From JBEKHI01 sp050012355 (lineage in GTDB: Bacteria; Actinomycetota; Actinomycetes; Streptosporangiales; Streptosporangiaceae), in contig JBEKHI010000061.1 of the NCBI GenBank assembly GCA_050012355.1, positions 1 through 27,278 on the forward strand: a stretch of 27,278 bases of DNA, in the 5' to 3' direction. The notes below the pieces were generated by a model. It worked only from the letters and a program-made list of their open reading frames with translations. It made no database searches and was not told the DNA's origin. Shown here one piece after another: positions 1 to 7,526 of this stretch. Within the stretch, counting starts at the first letter, position 1; the number at the start of each line of letters is the position of its first letter. The position numbers and the translations under genes were made by a program.

Positions 1-93
1 GTCGGCATCTGCATCGTCCTAGTGGTCATGGCCTGCAACCTCGTCGGCGACGCGTTGCGTGACTCGCTCGACGTCCGTCTGCGCCGCCGTTAG
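1..93 (+). CDS. Peptide ABC transporter permease, DppC-like (3' end only)
   Basis: The window opens inside this gene. Only the last 30 residues are visible, from a hydrophobic stretch into a tail with the pattern NLVGDALRDSLDVRLRRR and a TAG stop. The intact paralogous permease at 12082-13038 ends almost identically (NFIGDALRDAFEVRLQRR), which identifies this fragment as the C-terminal end of a DppC/OppC-type inner-membrane permease (binding-protein-dependent transport family). It lies 29 bases upstream of the fused ATPase gene and is presumably in the same operon. Everything upstream of base 1 is out of view. Confidence 0.85.
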   Translation, partial: VGICIVLVVMACNLVGDALRDSLDVRLRRR

Positions 94-122
94 CCCGAGC
101 CTGGAAGAGGAACTGTAGAAAC

Positions 123-2291
123 ATGGCCCCCGTTCTCGAGATCACCGATCTTTCCACTCACATCAAGCTGACTAGCTCCGTCGTCCAGGCCGTCGGCAAC
201 GTTGACATGTACGTTGAGGCCGGCGAGACGCTCGGCATCGTCGGCGAGTCCGGCTGCGGCAAGTCCATGACCGGCCTGTCGATCATGGGCCTGTTGCCGC
301 CCGGCGGCGCCATCGTCGGCGGCTCGGTCAAGCTGAACGGCCGCGAGCTTGTCGGTACGAGCGAGGAGGAGATGCGCAAGATTCGCGGCAACGAGGTCGC
401 GATGGTCTTCCAGGACCCGCTGACCTCGCTGGACCCGACCAAGACGATCGGCTACCAGGTGGCCGAGCCGGTCCGGCTGCACCGCGGCGCGTCGAAGTCC
501 GAGGCGCTGGAACGCGCGACCGAGGTGCTCGGCCTGGTCGGGCTGCCGCGGCCCAAGGAGCGGCTCGACGACTACCCGCACCAGCTTTCCGGTGGTCTGC
601 GCCAGCGCGTGATGATCGCGATGGCACTGGCCTGCGAGCCCAAGCTGCTCATCGCCGACGAGCCCACCACCGCCCTTGACGTGACGATCCAGGCGCAGAT
701 CCTGGAGCTGCTGCAGGACCTCAAGGAACGCCTCGGCATGGCCATGGTGCTCGTCACCCACGACATGGGCGTTATCGCCGGGCACGCGGACCGGGTGAAC
801 GTGATGTACGCGGGTCGCGTCGTGGAGACCGCCGAGGTCGGCGAGCTGTTCTCCACCATGCACCACCCGTACACCCAGGCGCTGCTCGCCTCCATTCCGC
901 GGCTCGCCGCGGACCGGAGCGAGGCGCTGCACGCGATTGGCGGCCTGCCGCCGGACCTGTCCAACCCGCCGGCCGGCTGCCGGTTCGCGGCGCGCTGCGA
1001 CTACGCCACCGACAAGTGCCGGGAGAGCGAGCCGCCGCTGAGCGGCAAGGTCCCGGACCACAAGTTCTCCTGCTGGCACCCGGTGGACGGCCCGTTGGAG
1101 CTGGCACTGGTCGGCGCCGCTGGCCCGTCGGCGGCCGACACCGGCCTTGGCTCCGCCGTCACCGAGGAGACCGAGAGCGTGGAGGATGTCGCCGACGTCC
1201 CGGTCGCCGATGTCCCCGTCGTCGAGGTCACCGAGCCGGCCGTGGCCACCGTGTCCGCGAACGGCTCCGGCGCCCAGCCGCTGCTGGAGCTGCGTGATCT
1301 GGTGAAGGAGTACCCGATCACCGCGGGCGCGGTCCTGCAGCGCAAGGTCGGGTCGGTCAAGGCCGTTTCCGGTGTCTCCTTCGACCTGCCGATGGGGCAG
1401 ACCCTCGGCCTGGTTGGCGAGTCTGGCTGCGGCAAGACCACGATCGGCAAGATGATCGTCGCGCTGGAACAGCCTAATTCTGGCCAGGTCCTGCTCAATG
1501 GCGCCAACGTGTCGCGCATGAGGGGCGGCGACCTGCGCAAGGTCCGGCGCGACCTGCAGCTGATGTTCCAGGACCCGTACTCCTCGCTGGACCCGCGGAT
1601 GCGGGTCGGATCGATCATCCGCGAGCCGCTGCAGATCCAGGGCATCGGCTCGGGCCGGGAGCAGCGGGACCGGGTGTACGAACTGCTGGCGGAGGTCGGC
1701 CTGCCGAAGAACTCGGTGGAGCGGTATCCGCACGAGTTCTCCGGTGGCCAGCGCCAGCGCATCGGCCTGGCTCGCGCGCTGACGCTGAACCCGAAGGTGA
1801 TCGTCGCCGACGAGCCGGTGTCCGCGCTCGACGTGTCCATCCGGGCCCAGGTGCTCAACCTGATGCGGCGGCTGCAGGCCGCCCACGGGCTGAGCTACGT
1901 GGTCATCTCGCACGACATGGCGGTGGTGAAGTACCTCGCGGAACGAATCGGCGTGATGTACCTCGGCAAGCTCGTCGAGCTCGGTTCCAGCCAGGACATC
2001 TACGAGCGCGCCGCGCACCCGTACACCGCTGGCCTGATCGACACCATCCCGGTGCCCGAGCCGTCGATAGAGAAGGCCAAGCAAGGCGCGGCGATCAAGG
2101 GCGAGCTGCCGTCCCCGGTCAATCCGCCGTCCGGCTGCCGGTTCCGCACCCGGTGCCCGCTCGCGCAGGAGCTCTGCGCCGCCGAGGAGCCCCAGCTCCG
2201 TTCGTTCGGCCCGGGTCACGTGGCCGCCTGCCACTTCCCGCTGCAGACCCCGGCCCCCGAGTCGACCCCGGCGGAATCCGCCAGCGTCTAA
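123..2291 (+). CDS. Fused dipeptide/oligopeptide ABC transporter ATPase (DppD-DppF type)
   Basis: A 722-residue cytoplasmic protein carrying two complete ABC ATPases that normally are separate subunits. The first half has Walker A GESGCGKS (residues 41-48), signature LSGGLRQR (about 155) and Walker B LLIADEP followed by TTALD. It ends in an oligopeptide-transporter C-terminal domain with Cys pattern CRFAARC...DKC...SCW. A low-complexity acidic/Val linker (roughly residues 345-385) joins it to the second half, which has Walker A GESGCGKTT (about 431), signature FSGGQRQR (about 538), Walker B VIVADEP and the same Cys-rich tail (CRFRTRC...LC...ACHF). In known DppD/OppD structures such tails bind an iron-sulfur cluster; that is family knowledge. 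It powers peptide or similar solute uptake with the permease whose end lies at 1-93. The start is ATG 123, after a weak purine-rich stretch (GAAGAGGA). A strong hairpin follows the stop. Substrate is not determinable. Confidence 0.93.
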   Translation: MAPVLEITDLSTHIKLTSSVVQAVGNVDMYVEAGETLGIVGESGCGKSMTGLSIMGLLPPGGAIVGGSVKLNGRELVGTSEEEMRKIRGNEVAMVFQDPLTSLDPTKTIGYQVAEPVRLHRGASKSEALERATEVLGLVGLPRPKERLDDYPHQLSGGLRQRVMIAMALACEPKLLIADEPTTALDVTIQAQILELLQDLKERLGMAMVLVTHDMGVIAGHADRVNVMYAGRVVETAEVGELFSTMHHPYTQALLASIPRLAADRSEALHAIGGLPPDLSNPPAGCRFAARCDYATDKCRESEPPLSGKVPDHKFSCWHPVDGPLELALVGAAGPSAADTGLGSAVTEETESVEDVADVPVADVPVVEVTEPAVATVSANGSGAQPLLELRDLVKEYPITAGAVLQRKVGSVKAVSGVSFDLPMGQTLGLVGESGCGKTTIGKMIVALEQPNSGQVLLNGANVSRMRGGDLRKVRRDLQLMFQDPYSSLDPRMRVGSIIREPLQIQGIGSGREQRDRVYELLAEVGLPKNSVERYPHEFSGGQRQRIGLARALTLNPKVIVADEPVSALDVSIRAQVLNLMRRLQAAHGLSYVVISHDMAVVKYLAERIGVMYLGKLVELGSSQDIYERAAHPYTAGLIDTIPVPEPSIEKAKQGAAIKGELPSPVNPPSGCRFRTRCPLAQELCAAEEPQLRSFGPGHVAACHFPLQTPAPESTPAESASV

Positions 2292-2300
2292 GAGCCACCC

Positions 2301-2341
2301 CGCTACAGCCCCGGCGATGACCCATCGCCGGGGCTGTAGCG
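2301..2341 (+). terminator. Perfect 19-bp hairpin terminator after the ABC operon
   Basis: Bases 2301-2319 pair without mismatch with 2323-2341, leaving the 3-base loop ACC (2320-2322). The stem is very GC-rich and begins 9 bases after the ATPase stop codon. No T-tract follows, which is common for actinobacterial intrinsic terminators. It separates the transporter operon from the FHA gene. Confidence 0.8.
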
Positions 2342-2411
2342 CCGTGTAGGGGGCAGCCGCCGTGGGTGGGGGCATCGCTGGTGTCGGGCACCGCGGGATT
2401 ACCCGGGTTTG

Positions 2412-2449
2412 TTGCGCAATGGCGGAGGTATCGCCCATACTCGCGGGTA
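2412..2449 (+). promoter_or_regulatory. Candidate promoter giving a leaderless FHA-gene transcript
   Basis: A -35-like TTGCGC (2412-2417) and a -10-like CATACT (2436-2441) are separated by 18 bases, and the ATG at 2449 starts 7 bases after the -10. There is no Shine-Dalgarno at suitable spacing for this ATG, so a leaderless mRNA starting at the A of the ATG is plausible. Inference from sequence only. Confidence 0.4.
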
Positions 2450-3051
2450 TGGCTGGAACTACGGCTGAAAACCCCACATTGCCCGACCCCATGCGGGCCT
2501 CAGACGCCGAGCGCGACGAGGCCGTGATCCAGCTCAAGGACGAATTCGTCGCCGGGCGGCTGTCCCAGGAAACCTTTCTGCACCGGGTCAACAGCGCGCT
2601 ATCCGCGCGCCGTCGTCACGAGCTTGAGCCGCTGCTGGCCGATCTTCCCGAGCCGGTGTACCGGCCGTCCCTCCCGGACCGGTTGCGGGCGATGGCGGCC
2701 CCGGTGACGGTGGCGCTCGGCGAGGCGGTACGGGGCGTGGTGCGGGCGGCCAACACCGGGCGTTCCCGGGCGACCGGCGGATCGGCGCCGTTGGTCTTCC
2801 CCCCGGCGGGCGACCGTACCGTGTTCACCATCGGCCGGGAGGACAGCTGCGATCTGTCCCTCAACGACATGACGGTGTCCAGGATCCACGCCCGGCTCAC
2901 CGTGGCGGCCGACGGGTGGACGCTAGCGGACCTCGGCTCCACCAACGGGACCCGGGTGAACGGCTGGCGGGTCAGGGAACCGGTAATAATCAAGCCAGGG
3001 GACCGGGTACGGTTCGGCGGCGCGGCTTTCGTGATGCGGGACGTGCTTTAG
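2449..3051 (+). CDS. DUF1707 and FHA domain protein
   Basis: About 200 residues from ATG 2449. The N-terminal part contains the DUF1707 signature, beginning with MRASDAERDEAVIQL and continuing through a GRLSQETFLHRV-like segment. A variable linker leads to a C-terminal forkhead-associated (FHA) domain, with FTIGRE near residue 125, then SRIHARL, then DLGSTNGTRVNG: the Gly-Arg, Ser-x-x-His and Asn-Gly residues that bind phosphothreonine are all present. The protein probably reads Ser/Thr-kinase signalling at the cytoplasmic side; its partner is not known. The frame is open back to 2362 and ATG 2419 or 2491 are alternative starts. I chose 2449 because promoter-like elements are placed for leaderless translation there, and DUF1707 remains complete. 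The next gene starts 9 bases after its stop. Confidence 0.85.
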   Translation: MAGTTAENPTLPDPMRASDAERDEAVIQLKDEFVAGRLSQETFLHRVNSALSARRRHELEPLLADLPEPVYRPSLPDRLRAMAAPVTVALGEAVRGVVRAANTGRSRATGGSAPLVFPPAGDRTVFTIGREDSCDLSLNDMTVSRIHARLTVAADGWTLADLGSTNGTRVNGWRVREPVIIKPGDRVRFGGAAFVMRDVL

Positions 3052-3061
3052 GCTCAAAACG
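3049..3061 (+). promoter_or_regulatory. TAGGCT -10 element before a leaderless GTG start
   Basis: TAGGCT lies at 3049-3054, overlapping the end of the FHA gene, 6 bases before the GTG start at 3061. No Shine-Dalgarno precedes that GTG, so initiation at or near the first base of the codon is plausible. No strong -35 was seen. Confidence 0.35.
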
Positions 3062-3756
3062 TGACCACCGTGCTTCTTGTCCGGCACGGGCTGACCGCTT
3101 CCACCGGGCACCTGCTGACCGGCTGGACGCCGGGCGTGGGGCTGGATGACCGGGGCCGGGCTCAGGCCTCGGCGCTGGCCGCCCGGCTAGCGGAGCTCGC
3201 GCTGGACGCCATCGTGACCAGCCCGCTGCAGCGCTGCGCCGAGACCGCGGCGGCAATAGCCGACCGTCGTTCTGCAGAAATAAAGACTGACGAACGGGTG
3301 GGCGAGTGTAAGTACGGCGAGTGGACGGGCAAAGCGCTCAAGGAACTGGCCGAGGACCCGCTGTGGCGGGTCGTCCAGGCCCACCCGAGCGCGGTGACCT
3401 TCCCCGGTGGCGAGTCGATGCTGGACATGCAGCACCGGGCGGTCATGGCGGTCCGGGACTGGAACACCAGGCTCGGACCGGACGCCACGTACCTGATCTG
3501 CTCGCACGGAGACGTCATCAAGGCCATAGTGGCCGATAGCCTAGGATTGCACCTCGACCAGAGCCAGCGCATCCAGGCGGACCCTTGTTCGCTTACGGTG
3601 ATTCGCTACACGCCGCTGCGGCCGTTTCTGATCCGGATGAATGACACGGGGGGCCGTGTGGATGACATACTGCCGCCGCCCCCCGGGGACAACCCGGGGC
3701 AGCCGGCCAGCAGCGACGCCATGGTGGGTGGGGGCGCGGGGGGCGCGAGAGGATAG
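3061..3756 (+). CDS. Histidine phosphatase superfamily protein (MSMEG_4193-type putative phosphomutase)
   Basis: A 231-residue cytoplasmic protein with the phosphoglycerate-mutase/histidine-phosphatase active site. The N-terminal LLVRHGLT places the catalytic His at residue 9 with Arg8. TSPLQRCAET supplies Arg58, the acidic residue lies in GECKYGEW (around Glu82), and SHGDVIKA supplies the second His at 149. The core ends near residue 200, followed by a Gly/Pro-rich tail. The substrate is unknown; family members are called phosphomutases only by homology. The GTG start follows a TAGGCT box with no Shine-Dalgarno, so it is probably leaderless. It is the first gene of a tight set with DUF3090 (4 bases later) and the SCO1664-family gene, a block conserved in many actinobacteria near the mycothiol ligase gene. 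Confidence 0.9.
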   Translation: MTTVLLVRHGLTASTGHLLTGWTPGVGLDDRGRAQASALAARLAELALDAIVTSPLQRCAETAAAIADRRSAEIKTDERVGECKYGEWTGKALKELAEDPLWRVVQAHPSAVTFPGGESMLDMQHRAVMAVRDWNTRLGPDATYLICSHGDVIKAIVADSLGLHLDQSQRIQADPCSLTVIRYTPLRPFLIRMNDTGGRVDDILPPPPGDNPGQPASSDAMVGGGAGGARG

Positions 3757-3760
3757 GAAG

Positions 3761-4324
3761 ATGCCGGTCTACTACTACGACCCGCCGGACAGGTTCGTGG
3801 CCGGAGCCATCGGACAGCCGGGGGAGCGGACGTTCTACCTGCAAGCCACCTCCAGTGGCCGCGTGACCAGCGTGGCACTGGAGAAGTTCCAGGTGAGCTT
3901 GCTGGCGGAGCGGCTCGATGAGCTGCTTGACGAGATCTTGCGGCAAACCGCCGGGGACGCCGGGGAGCCGGCGGCGACACCCGTCGGCCCGCGTGACGAC
4001 GACCCGCTTGACCTGCCGCTGACCGAGGACTTCCGGGTCGGCGCGATCGCGCTGGCCTACGACCTCGACGGCGACCGCGTGGTTATCGAGGCGCAGGAGG
4101 AGAGCGAGGAGCAGATCACCCCGCTGGCCGAGGAGCTGCCGCCGGACGGGCCCGCGGTGCTGCGGGTGCGGATCACCCCGGCGGCTGCCCGGGCCTTTGC
4201 CGAGCGGGCGCTGCAACTCGTCGCGGCGGGACGCCCGCCGTGCCCGCTGTGCGGGCTCCCGTTGGACGCTTCCGGGCACATTTGCCCCCGGCAGAACGGG
4301 TATCGGGCAGCTGCCAATGCCTGA
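3761..4324 (+). CDS. DUF3090 family protein
   Basis: A 187-residue soluble protein with the DUF3090 pattern: YYYDPPDRFVAGAIGQPGER near the start, a middle region ending in DFRVGAIALAYD, and a C-terminal zinc-ribbon-like stretch CPLCGLPLDASGHICPRQNG, whose CxxC...C pattern could bind metal. Biochemical function is unknown. I start it at ATG 3761, with the purine-rich GAGAGGATAGGAAG just upstream and only 4 bases after the phosphatase stop; the frame is open further upstream but that part would overlap the phosphatase. Its last 8 bases overlap the start of the next gene, so the three genes are very likely co-transcribed and translationally coupled. Confidence 0.9.
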   Translation: MPVYYYDPPDRFVAGAIGQPGERTFYLQATSSGRVTSVALEKFQVSLLAERLDELLDEILRQTAGDAGEPAATPVGPRDDDPLDLPLTEDFRVGAIALAYDLDGDRVVIEAQEESEEQITPLAEELPPDGPAVLRVRITPAAARAFAERALQLVAAGRPPCPLCGLPLDASGHICPRQNGYRAAANA

Positions 4325-5039
4325 CGACGGGGCGGTCCTCGAGCTGCTTGAGAACGGGCGGCTCGACGTGGAGGGTCGGCTCGTGGAGGCATCCAACGCG
4401 ACCCTGTACTGCACGGTGCGGTCCGGCGGCGAGCCGGTCGCCTGCGTGTACAAACCGGTGGCGGGGGAGCGGCCCCTATGGGACTTCCCCACCGGGACGC
4501 TCGCGGGCCGGGAGGTCGCGGCCTACGCGGTCTCCCGGACGTCGGGCTGGGACATCGTCCCGCCGACGGTGATGCGCGACGGGCCGTACGGACCGGGGAT
4601 GTGCCAGCTGTGGATCGAGCCGGATCCGTCGGTTGACACCATCGCGCTGGCCCGGCGCACCGATCACGCGGGGCTGCGCGAGATGGCTGTTTTCGACGCG
4701 GTGATCAACAACGCCGACCGCAAGATCGGGCATCTGCTGCCGGTGTCTGGCGGCCACCTGTACGGCTGCGACCACGGGGTGTGTTTCGCCGAGGATTACA
4801 AGCTGCGCACCGTGCTCTGGCAGTGGCGGGGACGGACGCTGCCACGCCGGTCGGTCGAGGTGCTGCGGGGGCTGCAGTCCGAACTGGCCGAGGGCGCACC
4901 GCTAGCGTCCGAGCTCGGGCGCTGGCTGACCGAGGGTGAGGTGGCGGCGACTCGCATCCGCGTGCAGAAGCTGCTCAAGCACCGCGTCCACCCCTACCCC
5001 CCGGAAGACTGGCCGGCGATCCCGTGGCCGCCGGTGTAG
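4317..5039 (+). CDS. SCO1664 family protein (phosphatidylinositol-kinase-like fold)
   Basis: A 240-residue protein starting at ATG 4317 and overlapping the DUF3090 gene by 8 bases. It shows kinase-like landmarks: VYKPVAGERPLWDFPTGTLA (Lys in the nucleotide-binding position), GREVAAYAVSR (helix-C Glu), FDAVINNADRK (catalytic-loop Asn-Ala-Asp-Arg-Lys) and YGCDHGVCF (metal-binding Asp-His-Gly). This is the small PI3/4-kinase-related fold of SCO1664-type proteins; substrate and even kinase activity are unproven. In Streptomyces this family lies beside the mycothiol-pathway gene mshC (established context, from memory). Here the next gene is instead an antitoxin, and the operator of that pair overlaps this gene's stop codon. 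Confidence 0.85.
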   Translation: MPDDGAVLELLENGRLDVEGRLVEASNATLYCTVRSGGEPVACVYKPVAGERPLWDFPTGTLAGREVAAYAVSRTSGWDIVPPTVMRDGPYGPGMCQLWIEPDPSVDTIALARRTDHAGLREMAVFDAVINNADRKIGHLLPVSGGHLYGCDHGVCFAEDYKLRTVLWQWRGRTLPRRSVEVLRGLQSELAEGAPLASELGRWLTEGEVAATRIRVQKLLKHRVHPYPPEDWPAIPWPPV

Positions 5040-5060
5040 TACATGTAGTACACTGGCTAT
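5035..5060 (+). promoter_or_regulatory. Tandem palindromic operator and -10 of the toxin-antitoxin pair
   Basis: Two head-to-tail copies of TGTAGTACA (5035-5043 and 5044-5052) sit just before the antitoxin ATG at 5061. Each copy is a TGTA-N-TACA palindrome, resembling the TGTACA core known for YefM/Phd operators. A -10-like TACACT (5049-5054) overlaps the second copy and lies 6 bases before the ATG, suggesting a leaderless, autorepressed promoter. The first repeat overlaps the stop codon of the preceding gene. Confidence 0.6.
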
Positions 5061-5318
5061 ATGGATGCGACGGCGAGGGAACTCAACCAGCATACCGCGC
5101 AGGTTCTCGCCCGCGTGGAAGCCGGCGAGATGGTCACTGTCACGCGTAACGGTCGACCTGTTGCCGTGATCAGCGGCTACGGTCAAGAAGGATCTGGCAC
5201 CTACCCGTTCCGCACCGATCCCATGGGTGTTGACGAAAACATACCGACCTTCAGCGGGTCGTCCGACTTCTCGGATCATGCCGAAGAGTTGCTGGGCGGG
5301 TTCGGAGCCGATGACTGA
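5061..5318 (+). CDS. Type II antitoxin, Phd/YefM (prevent-host-death) family
   Basis: An 85-residue protein whose N-terminal half fits the Phd/YefM DNA-binding fold: DATARELNQHTAQVLARVEA followed by GEMVTVTRNGRPVAVIS, the usual two-strand wing pattern. The C-terminal part, rich in acidic and polar residues (DFSDHAEELLGG), would be the disordered toxin-neutralising tail. It probably represses its own promoter through the paired TGTAGTACA sites directly upstream and neutralises the PIN toxin encoded next. The ATG has no good Shine-Dalgarno but sits right after promoter-like elements, fitting leaderless translation. The last 8 bases overlap the toxin gene (ATGACTGA), the standard coupling for such pairs. 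Confidence 0.9.
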   Translation: MDATARELNQHTAQVLARVEAGEMVTVTRNGRPVAVISGYGQEGSGTYPFRTDPMGVDENIPTFSGSSDFSDHAEELLGGFGADD

Positions 5319-5763
5319 TCCGCTTCCGGTGGTCATAGCGGACACGTCCGCCCTGATCGCGTTCTTCAACGCGGGAGATGACCACCACAAGGCAATCCGG
5401 GAGGGTATCGGCCAGACAGGCCACCTCGTGGTTTCGCCCTGTGTCCTGGCCGAGTTCGACTACCTGGTCGCGACCAGGCACGGGCCGGACCCGGCTCGCT
5501 CGGCCCTTGGCTACATGAACGGCAGGGCCGCTACGGGACGGTGGGAAGTGGCTGACCTGGGTCCGCATCTAGTCGCCGCTCACGCTGTCCTTGGTGACTA
5601 TCCCGCAATCGGGCTGACGGACGCGATAAACGTCGTACTCGCGAGGGAATATCGCACCGACGTGATCGCGACGCTGGACAGGCGCCACTTCCGCATGATC
5701 CGCCCGCTCACCCGCCACCCGGCATTCCGGTTGCTGCCCGACGACGTGCCAGAACGCGGCTAA
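5311..5763 (+). CDS. vapC: Type II toxin, PIN-domain ribonuclease (VapC family)
   Basis: A 150-residue PIN-domain protein. The four acidic residues of the Mg-dependent RNase site are visible: Asp11 in VIADTSALIAFFN, Glu48 in CVLAEFDYL, Asp104 in GLTDAINVVLA and Asp123 in IATLDRRHF. VapC enzymes cleave tRNA or rRNA when freed from their antitoxin; the target here is not predictable. The ATG at 5311 overlaps the antitoxin stop by 8 bases. A Phd-type antitoxin paired with a PIN toxin is a common mixed combination. The 3' end overlaps the reading frame of the convergent esterase by 195 bases, suggesting that insertion of this pair removed that gene's original stop. Confidence 0.9.
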   Translation: MTDPLPVVIADTSALIAFFNAGDDHHKAIREGIGQTGHLVVSPCVLAEFDYLVATRHGPDPARSALGYMNGRAATGRWEVADLGPHLVAAHAVLGDYPAIGLTDAINVVLAREYRTDVIATLDRRHFRMIRPLTRHPAFRLLPDDVPERG

Positions 5764-6660
5764 CACCACTCGTTCGGCGGTCCGCTGCCAGTTCTGATCC
5801 AGGTACGTCAGCGAGTCACTCAGGGCTCGCAGTGCGTAGGCCCAGGAATGAGAACCTGGTGAGATGCGTACGATCGCGGGTACGCCGGCTCGCCGCAGCA
5901 GCCCGCCCATCCACACTGCCTGGCCGCGCACTAGGGAGAGCGGGTCGTCGGCGTCCTCTTCCAGGATCACGTTCAACCCGCGCGCCCATTGCGGGTGGGC
6001 GGACGGGTCGTTCTGCTGCTGGACGGCGGGGTTGCCTCCGTACATATCGGACAGGTCGTTGATCACGAAATATCCGTCGATACTGACGACTGACCCGAAT
6101 ATGCCGCGGTTTTGCATCCCGATGTTCATCGCGCCGTAGCCGCCCATCGAGAATCCGGCGATGACCCGCAGCGCCCGCGGGCGCCGGTGCGAACCCTCGA
6201 CGGCCGGAATCACCGCGTCGACCACCCGGCTCATCACCTGGTCATTGCCATTGGCGGAATTCGCCCATTCGGTATCGGAATGGTGTTCGCCATTGCCATC
6301 GGGACTGGCGACGACGAAAGGCTCATAGCCCAGCCGCAGCCGCGCGTCCAAAATGGCGGCCAGTCCGCTATTGAACGGATCCGCGGCGGTGCCGGGATAT
6401 CCGTGCAGCAGGTACACCACCGGGATCGACGCCGAATCGGGCCCCGGCGGGCGCCACACCCAGACCTGATGCCATTGGGTGTCGGACAGACCGCGGACCC
6501 GTAGCACCGACACCGTCCCGGTTAGCGTCGAGAAGTCTCGCGCGTCGGCCGAGTCGAGCCTGGTGACGCCGGCCGGGACGATCATCAGCACGCAGAAGAC
6601 GATGACGACCGCGATAAAGTCCATCCTCCGGGATGACCGGCGCCGAGCACTTGGTGACAT
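5569..6660 (-). CDS. Membrane-anchored alpha/beta-hydrolase esterase (Ag85/esterase-D-like)
   Basis: A 363-residue protein with a basic N-terminus and one hydrophobic segment (about residues 13-31), so probably anchored with the catalytic domain outside the membrane. The hydrolase core shows VVYLLHGYPG (oxyanion region, near 81-90), the nucleophile elbow AGFSMGGYGAMN with Ser171, and SPGSHSW with His271. The acid residue is less certain. Secreted actinobacterial esterases of this kind act on lipid or polysaccharide esters; the substrate is unknown. The fold is complete by about residue 292 (LTYLDQNW). Residues 300-363 are encoded antisense to vapC and look like chance read-through. The ATG overlaps the PAC2 stop (TGATG), so the two are coupled. 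Confidence 0.8.
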   Translation of the reverse strand: MSPSARRRSSRRMDFIAVVIVFCVLMIVPAGVTRLDSADARDFSTLTGTVSVLRVRGLSDTQWHQVWVWRPPGPDSASIPVVYLLHGYPGTAADPFNSGLAAILDARLRLGYEPFVVASPDGNGEHHSDTEWANSANGNDQVMSRVVDAVIPAVEGSHRRPRALRVIAGFSMGGYGAMNIGMQNRGIFGSVVSIDGYFVINDLSDMYGGNPAVQQQNDPSAHPQWARGLNVILEEDADDPLSLVRGQAVWMGGLLRRAGVPAIVRISPGSHSWAYALRALSDSLTYLDQNWQRTAERVVLAAFWHVVGQQPECRVAGERADHAEVAPVQRRDHVGAIFPREYDVYRVRQPDCGIVTKDSVSGD

Positions 6661-7490
6661 CAGCTGAGACCCGGGTCCCCCGGATTCCCATGGCGGCGGA
6701 GGTACCTCTCGAAGTCACGCGCGATCGCGTCGCCGCTGGCTTCCGGCAGGTCGGCGGCGTCCTTCGCCTCCTCGAGCGTGCGCACGTAGTCGGCCACGTC
6801 CGAGTCCTGCTCCGCGAGTTCGTCCACGCCATGCTCCCAGGCGCGGGCCTCATCTGGCAGGTCGGCCATCGGCAGCGGCGCGTCCAGGATGTCCTCCACG
6901 CCGCGCAGCAGCGCCAGCGTCGCCTTGGGGCTCGGGGGATGAGCTACGTAGTGCGGGACCGAGGCCCACAGCGAGACCGCCTGGATCCCGGCGCCCGCGC
7001 AGGCGTGCTGAAGCACTCCGGTGATGCCGGACGGGCCCTTGTAATCGACCCGCTCCGCTGGGATGCCCCGGATCAGCTTGGGGCTGGTCGCGCTGGCGGC
7101 GATCGGCACCGGACGGGTGTGCGGAGAGTCCGCGAGCAGTGCCCCGAGCAGGATCACCATCTCGATCCCGGCGGCGGTGAACCCCTCGATGAGCTCGTCG
7201 ACGAAGCCGCGCCAGCGCATGTTCGGCTCCACGCCGTGGACCAGCATGATGTCCCTGGTCAACTGGGTGGCGTCGGTGCGGGCCAGCGAGATCCTCGTCG
7301 TCGGCCATACCAGCCGCTCGGTCTGCCCCTCGGTGATCTCGACAACCGGCCGGTTCACCTGGAAGTCGTAGTAGTCGTCGGGGTCGATGGCGGCGACCGG
7401 AAGCGATTGCCAGGCGATCCCGAGGTGGTTGACGACCCCGCTCGCCGCCTCGGCGGCGTCATTCCAGCCCTCGAAGGCAGCGATGGCCAC
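6660..7490 (-). CDS. PAC2 family protein (proteasome-assembly-chaperone-like)
   Basis: About 277 residues with the PAC2 hallmark AAFEGWNDAAEAASG at the N-terminus, LVWPTTRI, LVHGVEPNMRW (surface loop), LGALLADSPHTRPVP and a C-terminal acidic helical region. The family is related to eukaryotic proteasome assembly chaperones; in actinobacteria the function is undefined, although these organisms often have proteasomes. The nearest legal start is GTG 7490, but an in-frame family-like extension (IKFSDIEALASP) lies upstream to 7526, preceded by a strong GGGAGGTGG Shine-Dalgarno (7541-7533) at normal spacing to an ATC codon (7526-7524). The real start may therefore be the ATC. The stop overlaps the esterase start by one base. 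Confidence 0.88.
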   Translation of the reverse strand: MAIAAFEGWNDAAEAASGVVNHLGIAWQSLPVAAIDPDDYYDFQVNRPVVEITEGQTERLVWPTTRISLARTDATQLTRDIMLVHGVEPNMRWRGFVDELIEGFTAAGIEMVILLGALLADSPHTRPVPIAASATSPKLIRGIPAERVDYKGPSGITGVLQHACAGAGIQAVSLWASVPHYVAHPPSPKATLALLRGVEDILDAPLPMADLPDEARAWEHGVDELAEQDSDVADYVRTLEEAKDAADLPEASGDAIARDFERYLRRHGNPGDPGLS

Positions 7491-7526
7491 CGGACTGGCC
7501 AGCGCCTCGATGTCGCTGAACTTGAT

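Noticed and set aside
90..2591. 833-residue minus-strand open frame
   Set aside because: It lies antisense to the clearly recognised fused ATPase; the Arg/Leu/Gly/His-rich translation has no domain and is a GC-rich shadow.
4197..4316. Longer start for the SCO1664-family gene
   Set aside because: The upstream extension only shadows the DUF3090 frame; the ATG overlapping the DUF3090 stop is a natural coupled start.
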